Shown: positions 15,571 to 25,695 of the stretch, piece by piece
Position numbering within the stretch: the stretch's first letter is position 1
Layout: the number at the start of each line of letters is the position of its first letter
Source of the DNA: Streptomyces sp. KL109B
GTDB taxonomy: Bacteria > Actinomycetota > Actinomycetes > Streptomycetales > Streptomycetaceae
Direction of reading: 5' to 3'
Assembly: GCF_030766935.1 (NCBI RefSeq)
Contig: NZ_JASERL010000002.1
Span: forward strand, 372,001-436,000
DNA: 64,000 nt
Position numbers and translations under genes: made by a program
The notes under the pieces: model-generated
Database searches by the model: none
Seen by the model: the letters and a program-made list of their open reading frames with translations, nothing else
What the model was told of the DNA's origin: nothing

Positions 15571-16944
15571 CTAATCGCCCGCGGCGGACACCGCACTCGC
15601 GTCGGACGTGGCCGCGAGTTCCTTCAGGCGGATCTTGCGGAAGGACACCTGGTCGGAGTCGCCGTGGTTCTGCAGGCCGATGTGGCCGGAGGCCAGGCTC
15701 CGTTCGGGGTCCTTGTTGACGAAGTCGTTGATCTTGACTCCGTTGAGGAACACCTGGAGGCGTTCCCCGCGCACCGTGATCTCGTAGGAGTTCCACTCCC
15801 CCGGCGGCTTCAGGGCCTTGTCGCGGGCCGCGAGGTCGGCGGACTGGAAGGAGTAGATCGCGCCGGTGGTGCGGTCGGGTGCGTCGGTGGCGTCGATCTG
15901 GATCTCGTAGCCCTTGTCGACGGCGGACCAGGGGTCGTCGGAGGCCGGGAAGCCCACGAAGACACCGGAGTTGTCGTCGCCGTCGGCGCTCGCCATCTTC
16001 CAGTCGAGCTTGAGGGAGTACGAGGTGAGCTCCTTGGCGTGGTACCAGAGCAGGCCCATGCCGCCTTGGGAGGTGAGGGTGCCGTCGCGGACCGCGAAGC
16101 TTCCCGGCCCGGCCTGTTTCCAGCCGTCGAGGGTCTCGCCGTTGAAGATGTTCCGGTAGCCGGTGTTGGGGCGGCAGTTGGCCGCCACGCGACCGGTGAC
16201 GTACTGGAGGCCGCCGCGCAGGTGCGAGCGGAAGGCCGGGTCGGCGTAGGACTCCTTGGTATGGCCGCCGCCTGTATAGAAGGAGCGGCCGCCGCCGTAG
16301 GACTGGCACCAGGCGATAGGATGATCGCCGTTCATGGTGCCGCCGGAGTACGTGGTCTCGTCGAGCGAGGCGAGCACGTGGACGTTCTCGCGCGGGTTGG
16401 AGCGGTAGTTGTACCACTCGTCGGTGCGCTGCCAGGCGGCCGGGAGTTCACGCGTGGCCGGGTGGCTGTGGTCCTCGACGCGGACCGTGGCCGGCTGGAT
16501 CGCCGGATGCCCCTGGAACCAGGCGCCGACGAGGCCGCCGTAGTAGCTCCAGTCGTACTCGGTGTCGGCGGCGGCGTGCACGCCGAGGTAGCCGCCGCCC
16601 TGGGCGACGTACTCCTCGAACGCCTTCTGTTGGGCGGCGTCGAGGACGTCGCCTGTGGTGGAGAGGAAGACGACGGCCTTGTACCGGGCGAGGTTGCCGG
16701 GGGTGAACGCGGTCGCGTCCTCGGTGGTGTCGACGGCGAGCCGCTCGGCGGCGCCGAGTTCCTTCAGGGCGGCGATGCCCTCGGGGATGGAGTCGTGCCG
16801 GAATCCGGCGGTCTTGGAGAACACCAGGACCCGGTCCCGGGCCGCCCCGGCGCCCTGGGGCGCCGAGGAGGCCGGGGCCGTGAGCCCGCCGATGAGCAGG
16901 GCGGCGGCGGCCGTCGCGAAACCGACGCGTACGGAGGTGCGCAT
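15571..16944 (-). CDS. Secreted ThuA-domain protein fused to a DUF1080 (3-keto-disaccharide hydrolase) domain
   Basis: A 457-residue exported protein. It has a Sec-type signal peptide (about 1-28, ending ASSAPQ), a ThuA domain (about 38-255, with HDSIPEG, GGGYLGVHAA and GGGHTKESY), and a C-terminal DUF1080 domain (about 262-445, with IFNGETLDGWK, DWKMAS, EIQIDATD and GEWNSYEI). DUF1080 has been renamed after 3-keto-glycoside-cleaving activity; ThuA proteins accompany keto-sugar and trehalulose metabolism. It probably cleaves 3-keto-glycosides outside the cell. It lies 15 nt after a secreted dehydrogenase-like gene, has AGGAG before the ATG, and is followed by a terminator. Confidence 0.85.
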   Translation of the reverse strand: MRTSVRVGFATAAAALLIGGLTAPASSAPQGAGAARDRVLVFSKTAGFRHDSIPEGIAALKELGAAERLAVDTTEDATAFTPGNLARYKAVVFLSTTGDVLDAAQQKAFEEYVAQGGGYLGVHAAADTEYDWSYYGGLVGAWFQGHPAIQPATVRVEDHSHPATRELPAAWQRTDEWYNYRSNPRENVHVLASLDETTYSGGTMNGDHPIAWCQSYGGGRSFYTGGGHTKESYADPAFRSHLRGGLQYVTGRVAANCRPNTGYRNIFNGETLDGWKQAGPGSFAVRDGTLTSQGGMGLLWYHAKELTSYSLKLDWKMASADGDDNSGVFVGFPASDDPWSAVDKGYEIQIDATDAPDRTTGAIYSFQSADLAARDKALKPPGEWNSYEITVRGERLQVFLNGVKINDFVNKDPERSLASGHIGLQNHGDSDQVSFRKIRLKELAATSDASAVSAAGD

Positions 16945-16959
16945 GCTGCCTCGCTCCTC

Positions 16960-19404
16960 TCAGCTCGTGGTGAAGGTGAAGTCGTCGACCTCGAAGAGGT
17001 TGTTGCCGCCCGAGCCCTTGAAGACCAGGTAGAGCGTGGTGCTCTTGGTGGGCGGCTTGTTGATCGCGGTGGTGACGTCGGTGTACGTCTCCCAGGAGCC
17101 GGTCGGCGCGACCTTCGCGCTGCCGACGAGTCGGCCGGTGGCGGAGCCGGTGCGGATCTCCAGGGTGCCGCCGGGGCCCGCGGAGGCGACGCGCGCCTTC
17201 AGGGACGTGGCGTTGCCGATCGCGTACGGCTTGAAGGAGATCCAGTCGCCGTTCTCGATGGTGCCGACCGCCTTGCCGCCGTTGGCCGCCTCGTGGCTGA
17301 CGACGGAGACACCCCTGGAGTCGCCGTAGTGCTCGGCCTGGCGGTGCTTCTGCTGGGTGACGTGCTGGTCGTGCGTGGTCAGGGCCGGCTGACCGTTGGC
17401 GCCGTTGTCGGTGTACTCGGCGTCGAAGACACCGAAGACGTTGGCGTTCGGGTCGTGTTCACTGTCGGCGCTGGTCTGGATGGTGCCGGAGCAGCCGGTG
17501 GCCGAGGTGATCGGGTGGCCGTGGCTGTCGTGGCCGAGGATGTGGGTGACCTTGACCTTGGAGCAGTCGATCGTCCCGTCCTCCGGGTCGGTGACCGTCA
17601 CCTTGAAGGGGACCTTGTCGCCGAAGGTGAACAGCTGGCCGTCGGCGGGCAGTTGCAGGGTCACCGTGGGCGCGGTGTTGCCGACGACGAGGTGCACGTC
17701 GGCGCTGCCGGTGCGGCCCGTGGAGTCCTTGACGGTCACGGTCGCGGTGTAGGTGCCGTTCTTCTTGTACGTGTGGGTGGGCGCGGCGCCGGTGCCGGTG
17801 GTGCCATCGCCGAAGTTCCAGGAGTAGGTGAGCGTGCCGCCGTCGGCGTCGGACGCCGTGGAGCTGAACTTCACCCTCAGGGGCGCCTGTCCGGACGTCT
17901 TGTCGGCCTTGGCGTCGACGGTCGGCGAGTGGCCGTCCGTGGCGTTCTCGATGCGGTACAGGGCGGAGTTCTCGTCGCCGCCGAACCAGGAGAGGCCGTA
18001 GTCGAGGACGTACAGCGCGCCGTCGGGGCCGAAGGCCATGTCCATGACCTGGGTGCCGGTCCACGGGAACGGGTTGATCGAGGTGACCTTGCCGTCGGCG
18101 TCCTGCTCGATCCGCTTGATCCACTGGCGGCCGAACTCTCCGGCGAAGAAGTCGCCGTCGTACGCCTCCGGGAACTTCACCGGGGAGGTGTTGGCGGCGT
18201 CGTAGCGGTAGACGGGTCCGCCCATCGGGGACTCGGAGCCGGAGCCGAATTCGGGGAGGGAGCCGCCGTCGTACGGGATCCAGGCGGCCTGCGCGGGCGG
18301 CAGGTCGGTGAGGCCCGTGTTGTGCGGCGAGGTGTTCTTCGGCGCCGCGCAGTCGAAGCTCGCGCCGGAGGTCTTCGTCGCGAAGTCGTAGTCCACGTAG
18401 GCGTCGTTGTCGCCGGTGCAGTACGGCCAGCCGAAGTTGCCGGCCTTCGTCACGCGCGCGAACTCGACCTGCCCTGCCGGTCCGCGCCCCGGGTCGGCGG
18501 TGCCCGCGTCGGGCCCGTAGTCACCCACGTAGACGATGCCGGTGGGCTTGTCGACGCTCATCCGGAACGGATTGCGGAAGCCCATCGCGTAGATCTCGGG
18601 GCGCGTCTTGTCGGTGCCGGGGGCGAAGAGGTTGCCGTCCGGGATGGTGTACGAGCCGTCCTCCGCGACCTTGACGCGGAGGATCTTGCCGCGCAGGTCG
18701 TTGGTGTTCCCGGAGGAACGCTGGGCGTCGTAGGCCGGGTTGCGGGTGCTCTGCTCGTCGATGGGCGTGTAGCCGTCGGAGGCGAAGGGGTTGGAGTCGT
18801 CGCCCGTCGACAGGTACAGGTTGCCGTCCTTGTCGAAGTCGATGTCGCCGCCGACGTGGCAGCAGATGCCGCGCGAGGTCTGGACGTCGAGGACCTTGGT
18901 CTCGGAGTCCTTGTTCAGCGTGCCGTCGGTGTTGAGTGTGAAGCGGGAGAGCCGGTTGTAGCCGTCGAAGGGGGCGAAGTCGGCGGCGGTACCGTCGTTG
19001 GGGGCGTCGCCGGCCGGAGTGTTCAGCGGGGGCGCGTAGTAGAGGTAGATCGCGCGGTTCTCGCTGAAGTTCGGGTCGACGCCGACGCCTTGGAGGCCCT
19101 CTTCGTCGTGGGTGTAGACGTCGAGTTTGCCGGCGACCTTGGTGGTGCCGTTCTCGTCGGTCAGGCGCAGGACACCGTCGCGGGAGGTGTGCAGGACCTT
19201 GCGGTCCGGCAGGACGGCGAGCGACATCGGCTCGCCGACCTCCTCCGCGCCCTTGGCGAGGGTGACCTGCTGGAAGTCCTCGGCCGCGGCAGCGGGCTCG
19301 GGGGCGGGGGCCGCTGCCGCCGAGAAGGTGAGCGAGGCGGCGGCGAGCAGGGTGCCGGTGAGCAGGGCGAGTGCGTTGCGGGTTCTCAGGCGTTTCCTGT
19401 GCAC
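16960..19404 (-). CDS. Secreted sorbosone/glucose dehydrogenase-like protein with PKD and CBM6-like domains
   Basis: An 814-residue exported protein. The signal peptide covers about 1-32. A beta-propeller of the glucose/sorbosone dehydrogenase family (about 40-470) shows HTSRDG, GLQGVGVDPNF, CCHVGGDIDF, GFRNPFRM and GNFGWPYC. A PKD domain follows (about 510-590, WNFGDGTT and HTYKKNGTYT), then an Ig-like segment, then a CBM6-like module (about 690-812, ending NLFEVDDFTFT). Such propellers oxidise sugars with a bound quinone or bind Ca2+. The GTG at 19404 follows GGAGGA; the longer frame has no ribosome site. With the DUF1080 gene it forms an extracellular sugar-oxidation pair. Confidence 0.85.
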   Translation of the reverse strand: MHRKRLRTRNALALLTGTLLAAASLTFSAAAAPAPEPAAAAEDFQQVTLAKGAEEVGEPMSLAVLPDRKVLHTSRDGVLRLTDENGTTKVAGKLDVYTHDEEGLQGVGVDPNFSENRAIYLYYAPPLNTPAGDAPNDGTAADFAPFDGYNRLSRFTLNTDGTLNKDSETKVLDVQTSRGICCHVGGDIDFDKDGNLYLSTGDDSNPFASDGYTPIDEQSTRNPAYDAQRSSGNTNDLRGKILRVKVAEDGSYTIPDGNLFAPGTDKTRPEIYAMGFRNPFRMSVDKPTGIVYVGDYGPDAGTADPGRGPAGQVEFARVTKAGNFGWPYCTGDNDAYVDYDFATKTSGASFDCAAPKNTSPHNTGLTDLPPAQAAWIPYDGGSLPEFGSGSESPMGGPVYRYDAANTSPVKFPEAYDGDFFAGEFGRQWIKRIEQDADGKVTSINPFPWTGTQVMDMAFGPDGALYVLDYGLSWFGGDENSALYRIENATDGHSPTVDAKADKTSGQAPLRVKFSSTASDADGGTLTYSWNFGDGTTGTGAAPTHTYKKNGTYTATVTVKDSTGRTGSADVHLVVGNTAPTVTLQLPADGQLFTFGDKVPFKVTVTDPEDGTIDCSKVKVTHILGHDSHGHPITSATGCSGTIQTSADSEHDPNANVFGVFDAEYTDNGANGQPALTTHDQHVTQQKHRQAEHYGDSRGVSVVSHEAANGGKAVGTIENGDWISFKPYAIGNATSLKARVASAGPGGTLEIRTGSATGRLVGSAKVAPTGSWETYTDVTTAINKPPTKSTTLYLVFKGSGGNNLFEVDDFTFTTS

Positions 19405-19482
19405 GGGTTCCTCCGGACAGAGACAGAGGGGCGGGTCGTGCGATACGCCGGGGTGCGCCGTCACCCCGGAAGGAACTGTGCC

Positions 19483-19517
19483 CCTCCCCGCATCAGGACG
19501 AGCCTGATGTGGGGAGG
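19483..19517 (-). terminator. Hairpin terminator after the TIM-barrel isomerase gene
   Basis: A 15-bp stem with one G-U pair (CCTCCCCGCATCAGG against CCTGATGTGGGGAGG) and a 5-nt loop lies 14 nt after the stop of the isomerase gene on the minus strand. It separates the transporter/oxidoreductase unit from the secreted-enzyme unit. Confidence 0.75.
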
Positions 19518-19530
19518 TTCAGACTCGGGC

Positions 19531-20529
<999 letters not shown>

Positions 20530-20532
20530 GGT

Positions 20533-21789
20533 TCAGGCGCCTCCTGTCACGGGTCCGGACGGTACGGGCGTATAGACGGAGTTCTTGGCCGCGCTCTCCT
20601 CGACCGCGGCGAGGACGCGCTGCACCTGGAGCCCGTCGGTGAACGACGGCCGCGGCTGCGCCCCTTCGGCGATCGCGGTCACCAGGTCGCGGGCCTGGTG
20701 GGTGAAGGTGTGCTCGTAGCCGAGGCCGTGGCCGGGCGGCCACCACGCCTCCAGGTACGGGTGTCCGGGCTCGGTGGCGAGGATGCGGCGGAAGCCCGCG
20801 TGTTCGGCGGGTTCGGTGTGGTCGTGGAAGGACAGCTCGTTGAGGCGCTCCAGGTCGAAGGTCAACGAGCCGTGGGAGCCGTTGAGTTCGACGGTGAGGG
20901 CGTTCTTGCGGCCGGTCGCGAAGCGGGTGGCCTCGAAGGAGGCGAGGGCGCCGGAGGCGAAGCGGCCGGTGAACAGGGCGGCGTCGTCGACCGTGACGGG
21001 CCCGCTGCCGGTGTCGCCGCCCCCGGCCGCCGAGAGCCCGGAGGACGCGCCGTCCAGGAGCGGGCGTTCGCGCACGAACGTCTCGGTGAGTGCGGAGACC
21101 CCGGCCACGGGTTCGCCCGCGAGGTACTGGGCGAGGTCCACGGCGTGCGCGCCGAGGTCGCCGAGGGCGCCGGAGCCCGCGTGCGGCTTCTGCAGCCGCC
21201 AGGTCAGCGGGAAGTCCGGGTCGACGAGCCAGTCCTGGAGGTAGTGGGCGCGGACGTGGCGCAGGGTGCCGATGCGGCCCTCGGTGATCAGGCGGCGGGC
21301 GAGGGCGACGGCCGGTACGCGACGGTAGTTGAAGCCGACCATCGCCAACTGGCCGTTCATATACGCCCGTTCGGCCGCCGCGGCCATCGTCTCCGCCTCC
21401 TCCACGGAGTTGGCGAGCGGCTTCTCGCACAGCACGTGCTTGCCGGCCTCAAGGGCGGCGACGGCGATCTCCGCGTGGCTGTCGCCGGGGGTGCAGATGT
21501 CGACGAGGTCGACGTCGTCCCGGGCGATCAGGGCCCGCCAGTCGGTCTCGGTCGCGGCCCACCCGAGCCGGTCGGCCGCCGCCCGTACGCCCGAGGCGTC
21601 GCGGCCGCAGATCGCGGCGAGCCGGGGCGCGAGCGGCAGGTCGAAGACGCGGTCCACGGTGCGCCAGCCCTGTGAGTGGGCGGCGCCCATGAACGCGTAT
21701 CCGACCATGCCGACGCCCAGGCCGGGCTTTGCGGCGCCGGGGGCCTCGGCACCGTCCCCCGGTTCCCCGTTCGTGCCCGTGCTTGCCAT
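20533..21789 (-). CDS. Gfo/Idh/MocA-family NAD(P)-dependent sugar oxidoreductase
   Basis: A 418-residue cytoplasmic dehydrogenase. The N-terminal Rossmann fold begins GVGMVGYAFMG (about 25-35). The catalytic lysine is in CEKPLANS (K123), and a conserved histidine is in DLGAHAVDLAQ (about 218-226). The first 22 residues are a low-complexity extension. A good GAGGAGGA site precedes the ATG. Members oxidise sugars or inositols, often at C3 to give keto-glycosides. It sits between the sugar-binding protein and the TIM-barrel isomerase, which fits an import, oxidation and isomerisation order. Confidence 0.87.
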   Translation of the reverse strand: MASTGTNGEPGDGAEAPGAAKPGLGVGMVGYAFMGAAHSQGWRTVDRVFDLPLAPRLAAICGRDASGVRAAADRLGWAATETDWRALIARDDVDLVDICTPGDSHAEIAVAALEAGKHVLCEKPLANSVEEAETMAAAAERAYMNGQLAMVGFNYRRVPAVALARRLITEGRIGTLRHVRAHYLQDWLVDPDFPLTWRLQKPHAGSGALGDLGAHAVDLAQYLAGEPVAGVSALTETFVRERPLLDGASSGLSAAGGGDTGSGPVTVDDAALFTGRFASGALASFEATRFATGRKNALTVELNGSHGSLTFDLERLNELSFHDHTEPAEHAGFRRILATEPGHPYLEAWWPPGHGLGYEHTFTHQARDLVTAIAEGAQPRPSFTDGLQVQRVLAAVEESAAKNSVYTPVPSGPVTGGA

Positions 21790-21847
21790 GTGGAAGTCCT
21801 CCTCGTGCGCGCGGTGTTCGTGGGGTGCGTCGTACGGGCGGGCTGCC

Positions 21848-22915
21848 TCACTTGAAGCCGGTCTGCATGTACTGGTCGACGTTGGTCTTGTCGACGACGG
21901 CGGAGTACAGGGTCACGTGGGCGGGGATCTCGTACTCGGCCATGCCGCTGATGCCCTTGCCCTGCCCGAGGGCGCGGGCGAGGTCGATCGCGGACGCGGC
22001 CATGGTCGGCGGGTACAGGACGGTGGCCTTCAGGACGCCCCGGTCCTGCTTGATCTTCTCGAACGCGGAGAGCGCGCCCGCGCCTCCGACCATCAGGAAG
22101 TCGTCGCGGCCCGCCTGCTCGATGGCGCGCAGGGCGCCGACGCCTTGGTCGTCGTCGTGGTTCCAGAGGGCGTCGAAGTCCTTCTGGGCCTGCAGGAGTT
22201 GGGACATCTTCTGCTGTCCCGACTCGACCGTGAACTCGGCGGCCTGCCGGGCCACCTTCTTGATGTTGGGGTAGTTCTTCAGGGCGGCGTCGAAGCCTTC
22301 GGTGCGCTGCTTGGTGAGTTCGAGGTTGTCGAGTCCGGCCAGCTCGACGACCTTGGCGTTCTTCTTCCCCTTGAGCTTCTCGCCGATGTAGTGACCGGCG
22401 TTGAGCCCCATCCCGTAGTTGTCGCCGCCGATCCAGCACCGGTACGCCTGCGGGGTGTTGAAGATCCGGTCCAGGTTCACGACGGGGATGCCCGCGCGCA
22501 TCGCTTTGAGGCCCACCTGGGTCAGTGCCTTGCCGTCGGCGGGCAGCACGACGAGGACGTCGACCTTCTTGTTGATGAGCGTCTCGACCTGGCCGATCTG
22601 CGCGGCCGTGTCGTTCGAGCCCTCGGTGGTCTCCAGGGTGACGTCCGCGTACTTCTTCGCGCGTTCCTTGGCGTTGTCGTTGATGGCGTTGAGCCAGCCG
22701 TGGTCGGCCTGCGGTCCGGCGAAGCCGATGGTGACCTGCTTGCCCTTCTTGTCGTCCGCGACCGGCTGGTCGGCGGCCTTCTTGTCGTCGCCGTCGCTCT
22801 TGTCGCTGGGCTCGTTGCTGGTGCAGGCCGTGAGCAGGCCGCCCGCGGTGACGGCCGCGGCGGCGCCGAAGAGCAGTCCTCTGCGGCTCGTTGTCCCAGG
22901 CTGTGTCTCTGGCAT
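21848..22915 (-). CDS. Sugar ABC transporter substrate-binding lipoprotein
   Basis: A 355-residue periplasmic-binding-protein family 4 (ribose/galactose type) receptor. The N-terminus has a twin-arginine-like TSRRGLLFG followed by a hydrophobic core and the lipobox GLLTAC, so it is probably a Tat-exported lipoprotein. ITIGFAGPQADHGW-like sequence begins the mature fold, and a lysine/aspartate-rich linker precedes it. AAAGGGA lies upstream of the ATG. It lies 21 nt after the permease gene, forming a complete importer with the permease and ATPase. The ligand is presumably a free or modified sugar. Confidence 0.87.
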   Translation of the reverse strand: MPETQPGTTSRRGLLFGAAAAVTAGGLLTACTSNEPSDKSDGDDKKAADQPVADDKKGKQVTIGFAGPQADHGWLNAINDNAKERAKKYADVTLETTEGSNDTAAQIGQVETLINKKVDVLVVLPADGKALTQVGLKAMRAGIPVVNLDRIFNTPQAYRCWIGGDNYGMGLNAGHYIGEKLKGKKNAKVVELAGLDNLELTKQRTEGFDAALKNYPNIKKVARQAAEFTVESGQQKMSQLLQAQKDFDALWNHDDDQGVGALRAIEQAGRDDFLMVGGAGALSAFEKIKQDRGVLKATVLYPPTMAASAIDLARALGQGKGISGMAEYEIPAHVTLYSAVVDKTNVDQYMQTGFK

Positions 22916-22936
22916 GGCGTGTCCCTTTCCTGGGCG

Positions 22937-24073
22937 TCAGGTGGTGGTGTTGGCCGTGCGCCGCTGCACCAGGACCGCCACGACGATGATGGCGCCCTTG
23001 GCGATCTGCTGGACGTCGCTCTGCAGGTTGTTCAGCGCGAAGATGTTCTGGATCGTGATGAAGATCAGGACGCCGAGCACGGAGCCGACGATGGTGCCCC
23101 GGCCGCCCGTGAGCAGGGTGCCGCCGATGATGGCGGCGGCGATGGCGTCGAGTTCGTACAGGTTGCCGTTGGTGTTCTGGCCCGAGCCGGAGAGCACGAT
23201 CAGCAGGAAGGCCGCGATGCCGCAGCACAGGCCGGAGAGCAGATACAGGTAGAGGCGCTGGCGGCGCACGTCGATACCGGCGAGGCGGGCGGCCTCCGCG
23301 TTGCCGCCGACGGCGACGGTGCGGCGGCCGAACGTGGTGCGGTTGAGGACGAGCCAGCCGATGACGGTGACCGCGGCGAAGACGAGGACGAGCGGCGGGA
23401 TCCCGAGGACGTACGAGTCGCGCTCGCCGAGCCGCAGCACGCCCGGCACGGTGACCATCTGCGTCTTGCCGTCGGTGATCTGCAACGCGAGGCCGCGCCC
23501 CGAGGCGAGCATCGCGAGGGTGGCGATGAAGGGGACCATGCCGCCGTACGCGATCAGCACCCCGTTGACCAGGCCGCAGCCGACGCCGACGGCGATCGCC
23601 GTGAACAGGACGCCCACGAAGCCGTACTCCTGGGTGGCCACGGTGGTGGCCCACACTCCGGCGAGGGCGACGATCGCGCCGACGGACAGGTCGATGCCGC
23701 CGGAGATGATGACGAAGGTCATGCCGACGGTGACGACGCCGATGACGGAGGCCTGGGTGAGGACGAGTTGCAGGTTGTCCGTGTCCAGGAAGGAGTCGGG
23801 CTGGGTGACGCCGCCGATCACGACGAGGGCGGCGAGGACGCCGAGCAGGGTCAGCGTGCGGACGTCGGGACGGAAGACGCGGAGCCGCTTCGCGGCGGAC
23901 TTCGACACGGCGTCCGCCACCGGACTCGCGCTGGACGAGGCGGACGCGGTGGGCGAGGCGGAGGCGGTAGACGGGGCGGAGGCGTCAGGTGGCGTGGATT
24001 CGGTGGACGCTGGCTGCGGCACGGCGCCCTCTCCCTTCGACGGTGCGGGCGGGGTCGGTTCGGCGGCGTTCAT
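22937..24073 (-). CDS. Sugar ABC transporter permease (RbsC type)
   Basis: A 378-residue membrane protein. After a Pro/Ala/Ser-rich N-terminal tail of about 65 residues come about ten transmembrane helices with family landmarks SGGIDLSVGAI, YGGMVPFIATLAML, GGNAEAARLAGI and LDAIAAAIIGGT. The ATG overlaps the ATPase stop by 4 bp (ATGA) and GGAGGGGG precedes it. It forms the channel of the ribose-type importer. The long low-complexity tail is unusual and its role unknown. Confidence 0.88.
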   Translation of the reverse strand: MNAAEPTPPAPSKGEGAVPQPASTESTPPDASAPSTASASPTASASSSASPVADAVSKSAAKRLRVFRPDVRTLTLLGVLAALVVIGGVTQPDSFLDTDNLQLVLTQASVIGVVTVGMTFVIISGGIDLSVGAIVALAGVWATTVATQEYGFVGVLFTAIAVGVGCGLVNGVLIAYGGMVPFIATLAMLASGRGLALQITDGKTQMVTVPGVLRLGERDSYVLGIPPLVLVFAAVTVIGWLVLNRTTFGRRTVAVGGNAEAARLAGIDVRRQRLYLYLLSGLCCGIAAFLLIVLSGSGQNTNGNLYELDAIAAAIIGGTLLTGGRGTIVGSVLGVLIFITIQNIFALNNLQSDVQQIAKGAIIVVAVLVQRRTANTTT

Positions 24074-25608
24074 CGCGCCCCCTCCAGGACCAGGTCCAGA
24101 ACCCCGTGTTCGTCGAGGTCGGCCGCCGGGGACTCGTGGACGACGTGGCCTTCGCGCAGGACCAGGACCCGGTCTGCGAGGCCGAGCACCTCCGGGACCT
24201 CGCTGGAGACGAGGAGGACGGCGAGGCCCTCGTCGGCGAGGCGGCGGATCACGGCGTACAGCTCGGCGCGGGCACCCACGTCGACGCCGCGCGTCGGCTC
24301 GTCGAGCAGCAGCACCCGGCAGCCGCGCAGCAGCCACCGCGCGAGCACGGCCTTCTGCTGGTTGCCGCCGGAGAGCGTACGCACCGGGACGGAGGGGTCC
24401 TCGGGGCGCAGGGACAGCTCGCGGGTGGCGCCGCGGGCGGCCTCGCGCTCACGGTGCCGGTCCAGCCAACCCCCGTACGAGAAGCGGGACATGGAGGAGA
24501 CGGAGACGTTGCGGGTGACCGATTCCAGCATCAGCAGGGCCTGCGCCTTGCGTTCCTCCGGGGCGAGTCCGATCCCCGCGCGGACGGCGGCGCGCACACT
24601 GCCCGTACGCAACGGCCTGCCATCCACCCGGATCTGACCAGCCGTCGGCTTACGCGCGCCAAAGATCGTCTCCAGGATCTCGGAGCGCCCGGAACCGACG
24701 AGACCCGCCAGGCCGACGATCTCACCGGGGTGCAGCTCCAGGTCCAGCGGCGCGAACTCCCCTTTACGGGCGAGCGATTGCACCTCCAGGACCGGTTCCA
24801 CACCCGGTTCCACACCCGGTTCCGTACGCGCCCCGGAGCCCGGCCGGTCCGGGAAGACGTACTCGACGTTGCGCCCCGTCATCAGGGAGATGATGTCCCG
24901 GGTCGGAGTGCGCTCGGCGGGCAGTCCGACCGCGACCGCGCGGCCGTCCTTGAGCACGGTGACACGGTCGCCGATGCGCCGGATCTCCTCCAGGCGGTGG
25001 GAGATGTAGACGACGGCGACACCCTCGGTGGTCAGGTCGCCGACGATGCGGAAGAGGTTCTCGACCTCGTCCGGGTCGAGCGCGGCGGACGGCTCGTCCA
25101 TGACCATGAGGCGTACGTCGTGGGAGAGCGCGCGGGCCATGGACACGATCTGCTGGTGGGCGGCGGAGAGGTCACCGACGAGGCGTTCCGGCTCGATCTC
25201 CGGGTGCCCGAGGCGCCGCAGCAGCGCGGCCGTCGCCGCGCGGGCCGCGCGCCCGCGCACCACGAATCCGCCGGTGGTCGGCTCGTGTCCGAGGTACACG
25301 TTCTCGGCCACGGACAGGCCCTCCACCAGGTCGAGTTCCTGGTAGATGGTGGCGATGCCGAGGCGCATCGCGGCGATCGGCGAGCGCAGCGCGACCTGTT
25401 CGCCGCGCCAGGTGATGGTTCCGTCGTCGGGCTGGTGCGCGCCGGCGAGGACCTTGATGAGGGTGGACTTCCCGGCGCCGTTCTGGCCGAGCAGACAGTG
25501 CACCTCCCCGGCCTGGACCTCCAGGTCGACGCCGTCCAGGGCGCGCACGCCGGGGAACGACTTGGTGATGCCGGACATGGTGAGCAGGGGTGGTTGCTCA
25601 GGCGCCAT
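24070..25608 (-). CDS. Sugar ABC transporter ATP-binding protein with two ABC domains (RbsA type)
   Basis: A 512-residue double ATPase. Domain 1 has Walker A GQNGAGKST (about 41-49), signature LSAAHQQ and Walker B VMDEPSAALD. Domain 2 (about 270-500) has the degenerate GLVGSGRSE expected for this family, a canonical LSGGNQQK signature and LLLDEPTRGVD. The linker carries a short GVEP repeat. The ATG at 25608 has GAGGGGAA upstream. It is the first gene of the importer unit, leading into permease, binding protein, oxidoreductase and isomerase. Confidence 0.88.
   Translation of the reverse strand: MAPEQPPLLTMSGITKSFPGVRALDGVDLEVQAGEVHCLLGQNGAGKSTLIKVLAGAHQPDDGTITWRGEQVALRSPIAAMRLGIATIYQELDLVEGLSVAENVYLGHEPTTGGFVVRGRAARAATAALLRRLGHPEIEPERLVGDLSAAHQQIVSMARALSHDVRLMVMDEPSAALDPDEVENLFRIVGDLTTEGVAVVYISHRLEEIRRIGDRVTVLKDGRAVAVGLPAERTPTRDIISLMTGRNVEYVFPDRPGSGARTEPGVEPGVEPVLEVQSLARKGEFAPLDLELHPGEIVGLAGLVGSGRSEILETIFGARKPTAGQIRVDGRPLRTGSVRAAVRAGIGLAPEERKAQALLMLESVTRNVSVSSMSRFSYGGWLDRHREREAARGATRELSLRPEDPSVPVRTLSGGNQQKAVLARWLLRGCRVLLLDEPTRGVDVGARAELYAVIRRLADEGLAVLLVSSEVPEVLGLADRVLVLREGHVVHESPAADLDEHGVLDLVLEGAR
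24792..24827 (-). repeat. Three tandem 12-bp units in the linker of the sugar ATPase
   Basis: CCGGTTCCACAC occurs twice exactly and a third time with its last four bases changed. It encodes a repeated four-residue EPGV-type linker between the two ATPase domains, with the frame conserved. Confidence 0.85.
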
Positions 25609-25642
25609 GACGCTTCCCCTCAGAGCGGATGCGGACCGGTGG

Positions 25643-25683
25643 CACGTGCTCCGCGCGCCGCGCGGGTGAGCGCGCGGCACGTG
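25643..25683. terminator. Large imperfect hairpin between the ROK regulator and importer genes
   Basis: CACGTGCTCCGCGCGC (25643-25658) pairs with GCGCGCGGCACGTG (25670-25683) apart from a two-base bulge. It lies 12 nt past the regulator's stop and 34 nt before the ATPase start. It could terminate the regulator transcript, or form part of the importer leader; the contained CACGTG is also palindromic. Confidence 0.5.
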
Positions 25684-25695
25684 GACGGGAGTGCG

